Assembly (NCBI RefSeq): GCF_900177415.1
Contig: NZ_FXAF01000002.1
Coordinates: 1 to 64,000, forward strand
Source of the DNA: Xaviernesmea oryzae
GTDB taxonomy: Bacteria > Pseudomonadota > Alphaproteobacteria > Rhizobiales > Rhizobiaceae
Reading direction: 5' to 3'
DNA length: 64,000 bases
The notes below the pieces were generated by a model. It saw only the letters and a program-made list of their open reading frames with translations, was not told the DNA's origin and did no database searches. The translations under genes and the position numbers were made by a program. Below are positions 1 to 8,119 of this stretch, piece by piece; position 1 is the stretch's first letter, and the number at the start of each line of letters is the position of its first letter.

Positions 1-51
1 CCACTGAGAACTGACCCGGCATAGCCTGATATTTCCATTGAGAATTGACCC
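1..51 (+). repeat. Left terminal repeats of the IS21-family element
   Basis: The outer repeat (1-21) begins CCACTGAGAACTGACCC. The inner repeat (35-51) reads CCATTGAGAATTGACCC, 14 of 17 matching. Such repeated ends are the binding sites for the IstA transposase. Confidence 0.9.
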
Positions 52-113
52 ATGTTTGAACCCTCCCTCGCATGTTTTCAGCGGGGGCTATGGAGTGATC
101 GACATGGCGTTTA

Positions 114-1632
114 TTGAGCGTGATCCGACGCTGGCATTTTCGAGAACATCTATCGATCCGGGAGATTTGCCGCAGGACTGGCCTATCCCGGAATACTGTC
201 CGCAAATACCTGCGCCTGGACGGGGTGGAGCCGAAGTTCAAGGTCCCGGAGCGGCCAAGCAAGCTTGACCCATTTGCGGATAGGCTGTCGGCCTGGTTGA
301 AGACGGAATCCAAGAAAGGCCGCAAGCAGAAGCGGACGATGAAGCAGTTGCATGCCGAACTGGTGAGCCTCGGATACGGGGGCTCCTATAACCGCGTGGC
401 GGCGTTTGCGCGGGAATGGCGAGAGGATCGGCAGAGGGAGTTGCAGACGACCGGGCGCGGCACGTTTGTGCCCTTGGCATTTGAACCCGGTGAGGCCTTC
501 CAGTTCGATTGGTCGGAAGATTGGGCGATCATCGGCAATGAGCGCACCAAACTGCAGGTCGCCCATACGAAGCTAAGCTACAGTCGGGCCTTTATCGTCC
601 GGGCCTATCTTCTTCAGACGCACGAGATGCTGTTTGACGCCCACAATCAATGCGTTCCGCGTATTTGGCGGCATCCCCGGCCGCGGCATCTACGACAATA
701 TGCGCACGGCAATCGACAAGGTCGGCCGCGGCAAGGATCGCGACGTCAACACCGCTTCCTGGCGATGGCCAGCCACTATGTGTTCGAACCCGAGTTCTGC
801 AATCCAGCGTCCGGCTGGGAGAAAGGGGCAGGTCGAGAAGAACGTTCAGGATGCCCGTCATCGTCTCTGGCAGCCCACGCCGCGCTTCGCATCGCTGGAA
901 GCATTAAACGACTGGCTGGAGCAGCGCTGCAAGGAATTGTGGGCGCAGACCCCACACGGTCAGATGCGCGGCACCATCGCCGACATCTGGGCTGAGGAAG
1001 CATCGGCGCTCATGCCTGTTTCCAGGCCGTTTGACGGGTTTGTCGAGTATACCAAGCGCGTTACACCGACCTGCCTCGTCCATCTGGAGCGCAATCGCTA
1101 CAGCGTGCCGGCGTCCTTCGCCAATCGACCGGTGAGCCTTCGGGTCTATCCGGATCGTGTCGTGGTTGCCGCGGAGGGCCAGATCATTTGTGAGCACCGC
1201 CGTGTCATCGATCGCTCTCATGATCGACCGGGACAGACGATCTACGACTGGCGGCATTATCTGGCGGTCGTGCAGCGCAAGCCCGGCGCTCTCCGCAATG
1301 GCGCACCCTTCGCCGAGCTGCCCGATGCGTTCCGAGCCTTGCAGCAATACCTGCTCAAGAAGCCGGGGGGCGACCGTGAGATGGTCGATATCCTGGCCCT
1401 CGTTCTCCAGCACGATGAACAGGCCGTGCTGTCGGCCGTGGACATGGCGCTGAAGTCGGGCGTTCCGACCAAGACGCATGTGCTGAATCTGCTGCATCGC
1501 CTCGTCGACGGCAAATCCTTCACGCCACCGACCATCGACGCGCCACAGGCCCTGACGCTCATCAATGAGCCGAAAGCCAATGTCGAGCGCTACGATGCGC
1601 TGAGAAAGACGGAGGTTGGCCATGCGTCATAA
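114..1632 (+). pseudogene. istA: IstA transposase of IS21 family, frame-disrupted
   Basis: IstA is the DDE transposase of IS21 elements. An N-terminal helix-turn-helix is visible (REICRRTGLSRNTVRKYLR) after a probable TTG start, followed by the core with FQFDWSEDWA, which carries the first catalytic Asp. The reading frame is broken three times by single-base changes. An extra A near 645-648 shifts AHNHAFRVFGG out of frame, a missing C near 752 shifts the frame back before RFLAMASHYVFEPEF, and an extra G near 824-828 shifts it again before GQVEKNVQDARHRLW. From there the frame is open to the stop, which overlaps istB by 11 bases. No single full-length product is possible without frameshifting. 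The element is probably unable to move by itself unless these are sequencing errors in homopolymer runs. Confidence 0.88.
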
Positions 1633-2434
1633 TCCGGCAAGCGGCGCTATCGTCATCATGCTGCGGCAGTTGAAGATGCACGGCATGGCCCAGGCCGTCG
1701 GCGAGCTCACCGAGCAAGGGTCGCCGGCGTTCGAGGCGGCAATCCCTATCCTGTCGCAGCTTCTCAAGGCCGAGACGGCGGAACGTGAAGTTCGATCGAC
1801 CGCCTATCAGCTCAAGACCGCACGCTTTCCAGCCTATCGTGACCTGAACGGCTTCGACTTCGCCAGCAGCGAGGTCAACGAGGCGCTGGTGCGTCAGCTT
1901 CATCGCTGCGACTTCCTCGACGACGCCAACAACATCGTTCTGGTCGGCGGTCCCGGCACGGGCAAAACGCATATCGCCACGGCAATTGGCGTCCAGGCTA
2001 TCGAGCATCATCACAAGCGGGTTCGGTTCTTCTCGACCGTCGAGCTGGTCAACGCGCTCGAGCAGGAAAAGGCACAAGGGCGTTCCGGCCAGATCGCCAA
2101 CCGCCTGGCGCATTCCGATCTCGTCATCCTCGACGAACTTGGCTACCTGCCGTTCAGCGCTTCAGGCGGGGCGCTGCTCTTCCATCTGTTGAGCAAGCTC
2201 TACGAGCACACCAGCGTCATTATCACGACCAACTTGAGCTTCAGCGAATGGGCCAGCGTCTTCGGCGACCCCAAGATGACCACCGCGCTGCTCGACCGGC
2301 TTACCCACCACTGCCATATCCTGGAAACCGGAAACGACAGCTTCCGCTTCAAGAATAGTTCGGCTCATGAGCCCAAAACGACGAAGGAGAAAAGGAAGAG
2401 CTTGACCGCAATCACTGACCCGAACGACATCTAA
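1622..2434 (+). CDS. istB: IstB helper ATPase of IS21 family
   Basis: IstB is the AAA+ ATPase that helps IstA choose the target and stimulates transposition. The 270-residue protein has a Walker A motif GGPGTGKTH at about 109-117, Walker [11 protein letters not shown] at about 167-176, and a sensor-like [10 protein letters not shown] further on. Length and motifs are normal for the family, and the frame is intact. The ATG at 1622 lies inside the last codons of istA, the usual translational coupling. It may still be expressed although istA is broken. Confidence 0.95.
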   Translation: MRHNPASGAIVIMLRQLKMHGMAQAVGELTEQGSPAFEAAIPILSQLLKAETAEREVRSTAYQLKTARFPAYRDLNGFDFASSEVNEALVRQLHRCDFLDDANNIVLVGGPGTGKTHIATAIGVQAIEHHHKRVRFFSTVELVNALEQEKAQGRSGQIANRLAHSDLVILDELGYLPFSASGGALLFHLLSKLYEHTSVIITTNLSFSEWASVFGDPKMTTALLDRLTHHCHILETGNDSFRFKNSSAHEPKTTKEKRKSLTAITDPNDI

Positions 2435-2439
2435 TAGGC

Positions 2440-2482
2440 GGGTCAATTCTCGGTGGAAATGCCGGGTCAGTTCTCAGTGGCA
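2440..2482 (-). repeat. Right terminal repeats of the IS21-family element
   Basis: The outer repeat at 2460-2480 is a perfect inverted copy of 1-21. The inner repeat at 2440-2456 is an inverted copy of 35-51 with two mismatches. The element boundary is placed at the CA at 2481-2482. Confidence 0.9.
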
Positions 2483-3088
2483 ATCAACACGCGACATGCA
2501 AGCCTCGGCACCGACGAAATCGTCCACGCTCATGCGCCCGGCGCGTACGTCCTCGCTCATCGAGAAAAGGTTTGTGCCCGACCCGATGTCCTTGCCCCGA
2601 AACTTGCCGTTCAGCATCGGACCGCCCGAGACGACGATCGTCGGGATGTCGCAGCTGGCCGCGCCCATGATCAGTGCCGGTGTGGTCTTGTCGCAACCGC
2701 AGAGCAGCACCACGCCGTCGATCGGGTTGGCCCTGATGGATTCCTCGACATCCATGCTGACGAGGTTCCGAAACAGCATCGCCGTGGGACGCAGCAGGGT
2801 TTCCCCCAGTGACATCACCGGGAATTCAACCGGAAAACCTCCAGCCTCAAGAACACCGCGCTTGACCGCCTCGGCAATCTGCCGGAAGTGCGCGTTGCAA
2901 GGCGTGAGTTCGGACCACGTGTTGCAGATGCCGATGACGGGGCGGCCATCGAACATTCGCTGCGGTGTGCCCTGATTTTTCATCCATGACCGATGCATGA
3001 ACCCGTTACGGTCCCTCGATCCGAACCAGGCACTCGACCTCAACGTTTCCGAGATCGAGTCAGGTATTTTCGGTCCTTTGGTTTTCAT
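2483..3088 (-). pseudogene. IlvD/Edd-family dehydratase, N-terminal remnant cut by IS
   Basis: This is the first ~200 codons of an IlvD/Edd-type sugar-acid or dihydroxy-acid dehydratase, a family normally 570-600 residues long. Two of the three Fe-S cluster cysteines are present, in LTPCNAHF (Cys64) and LLCGCDKTT (Cys132). The third, usually in a GHCMTMGT-like motif, would lie just past the break. Native sequence runs to EACMSR at about residue 200 and then meets the IS right end, where the frame stops at 2474. The intact relative at 29013-30743 shows what is missing. Its neighbours (lactonase, RraA-like protein, SDR) suggest it once served sugar-acid breakdown. The product as it stands lacks most of the active site. 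Confidence 0.92.
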
Positions 3089-3141
3089 AGCCCGGCGCTT
3101 TCAAACAGGTCTCTTGTCGCGGCAAATATGTGTCGCACACG

Positions 3142-3240
3142 AGAGCGCCGTGCGTCCGAACGGACGCACAAAGGACGCTCCAACTTATTGAATCTACTTG
3201 CTTACCAAAATCGATCCCGATTTCCGGGCCGACGCTGTGG
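3142..3240 (+). repeat. RIME-like intergenic mosaic element, copy 1
   Basis: A palindrome of GTGCGTCC and GGACGCAC sits inside a longer unit that ends in a second, weaker hairpin. The unit is the inverted, diverged counterpart of 6303-6406. It resembles the RIME1 elements described from Rhizobium genomes. It lies between the lactonase stop and the remnant dehydratase start, where it could form an RNA hairpin in the operon transcript. Confidence 0.75.
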
Positions 3241-3297
3241 CCAAGCCGCCTCGCCACGGGAACGCGGCAAGGCATTCGTAGTGGAGGGATCGCGCGC

Positions 3298-4221
3298 TCA
3301 ACGCGCTGCGCCAACGGCCATGACGTACATGGCATAAAGGGAGGACGTGCCGCAGATGAACAGACGGTTCTTCTTCTTGCCGCCGAATGTGAGGTTTCCG
3401 ACAGGCTCGGGGATGCGGACTTTGCCGATCAGCGTGCCATCGGTGTCGATGCAATGCACACCGTCTGCGGCACTGGTCCAGATACGCCCCAGGGTGTCCA
3501 GCCGGAAGCCGTCGAACAATCCCGCCGTCGAGGTCGCGAACACTTCGCCCCCCGAAAGGGTGTTGTCGTCGTTCACCTTGAACTTTCGAATGTGGGCCGG
3601 TCCATTCGCCACATGCGTAACCCCGGTGTCGGACACGTAGAGATGCTTCTCGTCCACCGAGAACGCGAGCCCGTTCGGCCGAACCATGTCGGTGGTTCGC
3701 TGCTCGACCGCGCCGGTTTTCGGATCCACCCGGTAAACATGGCAGCCGTCCTGCTCGCTCTTGGCCTGATCACCTTCGTAGAAATGATCGATGCCATAGC
3801 TCGGATCGGAAAACCAAATCGATCCGTCCGACTTCACGACAACGTCGTTGGGTGCGTTGAGACGCTTTCCATTGTAGTGCGAGGCTATCGTCGTGATGCT
3901 GCCGTCGTGTTCGGTGCGCGTCACGCTTCGCGTCAGATGCTGGCATGACACCAACCGGCCCTCGAGGTCGACGGTATTTCCATTGGAATTGTTGGACGGA
4001 TTGCGGAACTCCGAAACCGATCCGTCAGTCTCGTCCCAGCGCAGCATCCGGTTGCCCGGGATATCGGACCATATGAGATAACGACCCGCAGGAAACCATG
4101 CCGGCCCTTCGCTGAACCGCGCCCCTGTCCATAGCCGCTCGACGCGGGCATGAGATGTGCACGACTTGAACCGCTCGTCGATCACCTCGAACCCGGTGCC
4201 TTCGATTTCTCCGAACATCAT
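3298..4221 (-). CDS. SMP-30/gluconolactonase-family lactonase
   Basis: This is a predicted calcium- or zinc-dependent lactonase of the six-bladed propeller SMP-30 family, which opens sugar lactones such as gluconolactone to the acid. The 307-residue length is usual. Candidate metal ligands are Glu38 in RFSEGPAW, Asn183 in RPNGLAFS and Asp237 in LFDGFRLD, with the substrate-side motif LNAPNDVVV at about 121-129. No signal peptide is seen, so it should be cytoplasmic. It lies just upstream of the broken IlvD-type gene on the same strand, and lactonase followed by dehydratase is a common order in sugar-acid pathways. The substrate cannot be read from sequence. A second, only distantly similar family member is at 20906-21778. 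Confidence 0.88.
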   Translation of the reverse strand: MMFGEIEGTGFEVIDERFKSCTSHARVERLWTGARFSEGPAWFPAGRYLIWSDIPGNRMLRWDETDGSVSEFRNPSNNSNGNTVDLEGRLVSCQHLTRSVTRTEHDGSITTIASHYNGKRLNAPNDVVVKSDGSIWFSDPSYGIDHFYEGDQAKSEQDGCHVYRVDPKTGAVEQRTTDMVRPNGLAFSVDEKHLYVSDTGVTHVANGPAHIRKFKVNDDNTLSGGEVFATSTAGLFDGFRLDTLGRIWTSAADGVHCIDTDGTLIGKVRIPEPVGNLTFGGKKKNRLFICGTSSLYAMYVMAVGAAR

Positions 4222-4687
4222 TCAACTCCAAAAGTGGTTTGCGATCGTCGGCTGACCAAGCCGAACCGAACTCGACACCGAGCAGTTGAAGCGTCAAACA
4301 GCACCACTCAAAGAGCGGCGACAAGGCCGCTTCTCGAAGAGAAATTCCTGAGCGTTTCCTAGTATTTCAGAGCACTTTTCTTCGCTTGGCGCGCTCCGGT
4401 GCTTTCTTTTGACGTCTGCTGGTTTGTAACTTGGTAAAAGGACGTTCGAATTCTCGCAATAAGCGGATTGAACCAACGAAGACATTGGTCCAGCGTTGTG
4501 CGACAGCGCTCGATGAGGCCAGGTATGGCGGAACGGTAAGCCTGTGTCCCGCACGCCTGCAAGGCGGCGGGTCATCTCCGGCAGCACAGAAAGAATTCTT
4601 GTTTTGTCGCTGTCAGCAGCGCTTCAAAAGCTGTGACATCCGACAGGACACCGGCTTCTGCTCAGCTCGAACAAAACCGGTCTGGAT
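4222..4687. other. Intergenic stretch without a recognised gene
   Basis: These 466 bases separate the lactonase start from the RraA-like gene stop. Short frames exist on both strands, but none has a convincing ribosome site or a familiar protein pattern. The right part must hold the promoter or leader of the lactonase gene. No clear repeat, hairpin terminator or regulator site was recognised. Confidence 0.5.
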
Positions 4688-5404
4688 TCAGGTCGACTGT
4701 CCCGCTTTGAACAACTCGTAACGAGCCTTGGTCTCCGCGTTCATTGGATAGAGGCCCGGCAGCGGCGTGCCCCGCCCGACCTCCTGCATGATCCACGCCT
4801 CCATCCGCTCCTGCTCCGGCGCTTCAGCCAGGACATCTGCCAATAGAGAAGCAGGAATCACAACGGCTCCGTCATCATCGACCACGATGATGTCATCGGG
4901 AAAGACCGCAACGCCTCCGCAGCCGATAGGCTCCTGCCAATTCACGAAGGTGAGCCCCGCCACCGACGGTGAGGCCGCCACGCCGTTGCACCACACGGGG
5001 AAATCGGCGCTGAGAACGCCTGCGAGATCGCGGACGACTCCGTCCGTCACCATGGCGACCATGCCGCGCTTGGCCATACGGGATACAAGGATGTCGCCGA
5101 ACACCCCTGCGTCGCTCACGCCCTGGCCGTCTATGACGGCTATCGAACCTTCCGGCATCGCTTCAATGGCAGCCCGGGTGGAGATAGGAGAACCCCACGA
5201 CGCAGGTGTCGCCAGATCCTCGCGGGCAGGCACGAAGCGGAACGTGAAGGCGGTCCCCACGCAACGCGGCTGCCCGGGACGGAGAGGCTTTGTGCCGCGC
5301 ATCCAAACATTGCGCAGCCCCTTCTTGAGAAGGACCGTCGTAAGCGTCGCGGTGGAGATGTCCTTCAAGATATTGACGGAGCCGGGATCGAGGGCCATGC
5401 GCAA
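4688..5404 (-). CDS. RraA-family aldolase-like protein
   Basis: The 238-residue protein belongs to the RraA/HMG-aldolase family. Members include 4-hydroxy-4-methyl-2-oxoglutarate aldolases and oxaloacetate decarboxylases, while E. coli RraA itself binds RNase E. The conserved core FGDILVSRM (about 102-110) followed by VTDGVVRD (Arg125, Asp126) fits the metal and pyruvate-enolate site. The extra N- and C-terminal segments, longer than E. coli RraA (~160 residues), match the catabolic enzymes. It precedes the lactonase and dehydratase genes on the same strand and follows the SDR gene by 8 bases. An aldol or decarboxylation step on a keto-deoxy sugar acid is likely but unproven. A paralogue lies next to the intact IlvD-type gene at 30755-31480. 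Confidence 0.85.
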   Translation of the reverse strand: MRMALDPGSVNILKDISTATLTTVLLKKGLRNVWMRGTKPLRPGQPRCVGTAFTFRFVPAREDLATPASWGSPISTRAAIEAMPEGSIAVIDGQGVSDAGVFGDILVSRMAKRGMVAMVTDGVVRDLAGVLSADFPVWCNGVAASPSVAGLTFVNWQEPIGCGGVAVFPDDIIVVDDDGAVVIPASLLADVLAEAPEQERMEAWIMQEVGRGTPLPGLYPMNAETKARYELFKAGQST

Positions 5405-5412
5405 TTTTCCTT

Positions 5413-6198
5413 TTAGATTGATTGGATCAGGCCACCGTCAACCCGGATGACTGAGCCGGTAATGTAGGTGGCACGCTTGCTTGCAAGAAACGCTACTGCG
5501 TCGGCATATTCTTCCGGCTTGCCGTAGCGTCCGACAGGGATGCTCGAAGTACTCTCGGCCGAAACCTCCTCCACAGTGCGGCCCTCCCGCTTGGCCTTCT
5601 GCTCATCGAGAAACGTGATGCGCTTCGTGGCGATGCGACCCGGAAGGACGATGTTGCTGGTAATACCGTCGCGTCCTACCTCACGCGCCAATGTTTTCGA
5701 CCACCCGACCAGGCTCAGACGCAGCGCGTTGGAGAAACCCAGATTCGGGATCGGGGCAATTACGCCCGAAGAGGTTGAGGTGACGATCCGGCCCCAGCGG
5801 GCGGAGCGCATGCCAGGCAATATCCGGTCAGTGATGGCGATCACGCTGAGCACCATCGATTGGAAATGCTGCAGCCACGCCTGCGGATCCTGGTTCGACA
5901 CAGGCGCCGGCGGGGGACCGCCTGTGTTGTTCACAAGGATATCGACTTTACCGCAAAGGCGCTCGATAGTGGCAACATGACGATCGATCGACGACAGATC
6001 GGCGAGATCCCACCGCAGTTCGGTCGCCTTTCCACCCTCCGCCACGATTGAATTTGCCGTAGCCAAGGCGGCCGCCTCATCGATGTCGGCAACGACGAGC
6101 TCGGCGCCTTCGGCAGCCAACACCTTCGCGATTGCGCTCCCGAGCCCTCCGCCTGCGCCAAAAACGAGCGCTACTTTACCCTGAATTCCGAGATCCAT
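5413..6198 (-). CDS. SDR-fold oxidoreductase with altered catalytic residues
   Basis: This 261-residue short-chain dehydrogenase/reductase-like protein has a normal dinucleotide-binding motif GAGGGLG (about 14-20), NNTGG near 90-94 and a C-terminal GSVIRVDGG. The active site is unusual. After the TSTSSG serine motif (about 140-145), where SDRs have YxxxK, this protein reads NLGFSNALR, placing Ser156 and Arg160 at the Tyr and Lys positions. A distinct SDR subgroup carries this SNALR pattern, so it is probably a family feature rather than decay. It may bind NAD(P) without classic catalysis or use another mechanism. It lies 8 bases upstream of the RraA-like gene and downstream of the LysR gene, both on the same strand. 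Confidence 0.82.
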   Translation of the reverse strand: MDLGIQGKVALVFGAGGGLGSAIAKVLAAEGAELVVADIDEAAALATANSIVAEGGKATELRWDLADLSSIDRHVATIERLCGKVDILVNNTGGPPPAPVSNQDPQAWLQHFQSMVLSVIAITDRILPGMRSARWGRIVTSTSSGVIAPIPNLGFSNALRLSLVGWSKTLAREVGRDGITSNIVLPGRIATKRITFLDEQKAKREGRTVEEVSAESTSSIPVGRYGKPEEYADAVAFLASKRATYITGSVIRVDGGLIQSI

Positions 6199-6302
6199 AC
6201 GCTTCTCCCTCGATAGGGCAACGATGGCTCACTGGGACCATAACGAAAAGCGATGTGATTGCGTGTTCAGACGTTACATTTAGTAGGGTTCACCATCCGC
6301 CC

Positions 6303-6406
6303 GCTGCATCGGCCCGAAAACCGGAGTCGGTTTTCGGAAAGCACGATGCAGCAGATTCAAAGTGTTAGAGCGTCCTTTGTGCGTCCAATTGGACGCACGG
6401 CGCTCT
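6303..6406 (-). repeat. RIME-like intergenic mosaic element, copy 2
   Basis: Two palindromes are joined. One is GCTGCATCG...CGATGCAGC (6303-6311 and 6344-6352) enclosing CCGAAAACCG/CGGTTTTCGG. The other is GTGCGTCC/GGACGCAC within AGAGCG...CGCTCT. Size and architecture match RIME1 elements of rhizobia. The right edge overlaps the last bases of the LysR stop codon at 6405-6407. Confidence 0.82.
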
Positions 6407-7265
6407 AATCGGAAAGGACTTCGAGGAAGGCTTTGATCAAACTGATGCGAGGACTGCCCCGCCCCCACACAAGCTGAATCCGGCGTGTGATTGAATATGT
6501 CGGGAGCGGCAATTTCGCGAGAGATAGCCCTTCCGGCCAAGGAGGGGCCCAGTCCGGAACGATGGCAATTCCCAGACCCTGGTGGACAAATGTCGCGATC
6601 GCATCGAGGGCATCAAGTTCGTAACGCTCGTGTGGGACGATCCCGGCCGCTTCCAGCCACCGCGTCGCCAGCATGCCGCCCCAGGTCGAACGGTCGTACC
6701 GGATGAACGGAAGGCGACCCATGAGTGCCACAGGATCGGCGCCGGCAAACTCGGGCTGCACGAGAAGGACCAGGTTCTCCTCTCGCGCTACTCTGTAATC
6801 GCAGGTCTTCGATAGCCCGAAAGGCGGTTCGATAATAAGGGCTGCATCCAAGTCACCCTTCAGGACTCTGTCGTAAAGATCCTGGGAAGTCCCCGGGAGG
6901 ATATAGGCTTCAACACCTGGATACCTGGTCGCCAGCCGTCCGAGAACGGGCGGAAGCAAACCCGTCGTGGCGGTACTCATGGCACCAAGGCGTAGCGTCC
7001 CGCGAAGCGGGTCCGTTGTTATCCCGTCGCCGAGGCCGCGGACCTCGTTGAGCAGTGATCGAGCTTTGTCTGCGACGCTGATGCCCAGCTCGGTCGGCCT
7101 GACCGTCCGCCCTACGCGTATGACGAGAGATTGCCCGATTTCGGCCTCGAGCGCTCGAATGCGCTGCGTGACCGCGGCCGCACTCAGGTTCTGGTGTCGG
7201 CCAGCTTCCGCTATTGAGCCCCGTTCGAATACGGCAATCAGGGTCTCCAGAAAACGCGTGTCCAT
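6405..7265 (-). CDS. LysR-family transcriptional regulator
   Basis: The 286-residue protein has the N-terminal winged helix-turn-helix (residues about 3-60, with GSIAEAGRHQNLSAAAVTQR and the wing RALEAEIGQSL) and a periplasmic-binding-protein-like effector domain after about residue 90. It is the first gene of the minus-strand module that continues with the SDR, RraA-like and lactonase genes, so it probably controls them in response to a pathway intermediate. The stop codon lies at the edge of a RIME-like repeat. A threefold 10-base tandem repeat sits 36 bases upstream of the start codon. The effector is unknown. Confidence 0.9.
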   Translation of the reverse strand: MDTRFLETLIAVFERGSIAEAGRHQNLSAAAVTQRIRALEAEIGQSLVIRVGRTVRPTELGISVADKARSLLNEVRGLGDGITTDPLRGTLRLGAMSTATTGLLPPVLGRLATRYPGVEAYILPGTSQDLYDRVLKGDLDAALIIEPPFGLSKTCDYRVAREENLVLLVQPEFAGADPVALMGRLPFIRYDRSTWGGMLATRWLEAAGIVPHERYELDALDAIATFVHQGLGIAIVPDWAPPWPEGLSLAKLPLPTYSITRRIQLVWGRGSPRISLIKAFLEVLSD

Positions 7266-7300
7266 AAGATTTTATCAACGCTTATCGCTTCATCGGCCAG

Positions 7301-7330
7301 CATAATAAGACATAATAAGACATAATAAGA
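7301..7330. repeat. Three tandem copies of a 10-base unit
   Basis: CATAATAAGA is repeated three times without change and followed by TAAG. The AT-rich run lies in the leader or promoter of the LysR gene, with one repeat per helical turn. It may be a phased protein-binding site or a slippage-prone tract. No regulator can be named. Confidence 0.85.
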
Positions 7331-7493
7331 TAAGTGATCCAATCTCCAATAAATGACCGGGCAGCCTGAGCACCGGGCATTCATGCGTACTCCAACAACC
7401 AATTGCAAAACAAGATCAGTCGAGCTATCCTGCGACCGATTGCATAACGCAATCGGAACCGCGCAGGCGCGTGTGTAAGGAAAGGTGGCGGGT

Positions 7494-8024
7494 ATGGCCA
7501 AGCTCGTGTTCGGAATGAACCAGTCCCTGGACGGCTACGTCGATCATATGGCGTTTGCGCCAGGCCCCGCGCTCTTCCGCCATTTCATCGAGGAGGCTCA
7601 GGCGCAGGCGGGCAGTGTATACGGTCGCCAAATGTATGAGATCATGCGTTACTGGGACGACGATCATCCCGAATGGGGTGCAGAGGAGCACGCCTTCGCG
7701 GCCGCGTGGCGGAGGCAGCCGAAATGGGTCGTTTCGCGCTCGTTGAAGTCTGTCGGCCCCAACGCCACGCTTGTCGGCGATGATCTCGAGGGTGCGATCC
7801 GTGAGCTGAAAGCCGGGCGCGCCGGAGAGATCGAAGTCGCTGGCCCGAACTTGGCCCGAAGCCTCACCGAGCTTGGCCTGATCGATGAGTATCGCCTCTA
7901 CCTGCACCCCGTCGTGATCGGCCACGGCAAGCCGTATTTCGCCGCCCCCCGGCCGCCGCTCCGCCTTGTCGGCAGTGACCGGATGGGCGAGGATGTGATC
8001 CGGTTGACCTACGTTCCCGCTTGA
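7494..8024 (+). CDS. Dihydrofolate reductase/RibD-like family protein
   Basis: This 176-residue protein belongs to the RibD C-terminal/DHFR-like fold group (YyaP type). The N-terminal KLVFGMNQSLDGYVD and the central GSVYGRQMYEIM are typical, and GHGKPYF lies near the end. Such proteins are presumed NADPH-dependent reductases of unknown substrate. An in-frame GTG at 7485 exists, but the AAGGAAAGG ribosome site (7477-7485) is better spaced for the ATG at 7494. It stands alone between two minus-strand LysR genes and shows no operon partner. Confidence 0.85.
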   Translation: MAKLVFGMNQSLDGYVDHMAFAPGPALFRHFIEEAQAQAGSVYGRQMYEIMRYWDDDHPEWGAEEHAFAAAWRRQPKWVVSRSLKSVGPNATLVGDDLEGAIRELKAGRAGEIEVAGPNLARSLTELGLIDEYRLYLHPVVIGHGKPYFAAPRPPLRLVGSDRMGEDVIRLTYVPA

Positions 8025-8119
8025 TCTCGCGGCCCGCCGGATGAAATCGGCCTGCCCGTCCGATCAGACCATCAGCCGCTCATAGGCCGTTCGGGGTGAC
8101 GTCTTGAGGGGTTTGAAAC

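Larger units (their letters stand above)
1..2482 (+). mobile_element. IS21-family insertion sequence
   Basis: The element carries istA and istB in the usual overlapping order. The first 21 bases of the window are the exact reverse complement of 2460-2480. IS21-type elements normally begin with TG and end with CA. The right end reads CA at 2481-2482, so the left end probably begins two bases before the window. A second, inner set of related repeats lies at 35-51 and 2440-2456, the multiple terminal repeat arrangement bound by IS21-type transposases. The element interrupts an IlvD/Edd-type dehydratase gene whose remnant starts at 2483. The target duplication cannot be checked because the left flank is outside the window. 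Confidence 0.95.

Noticed and set aside
4359-4562. 67-codon minus-strand frame in the gap between the lactonase and RraA genes
   Set aside because: Reads partly protein-like, but no ribosome site, no known family and no support from neighbours.
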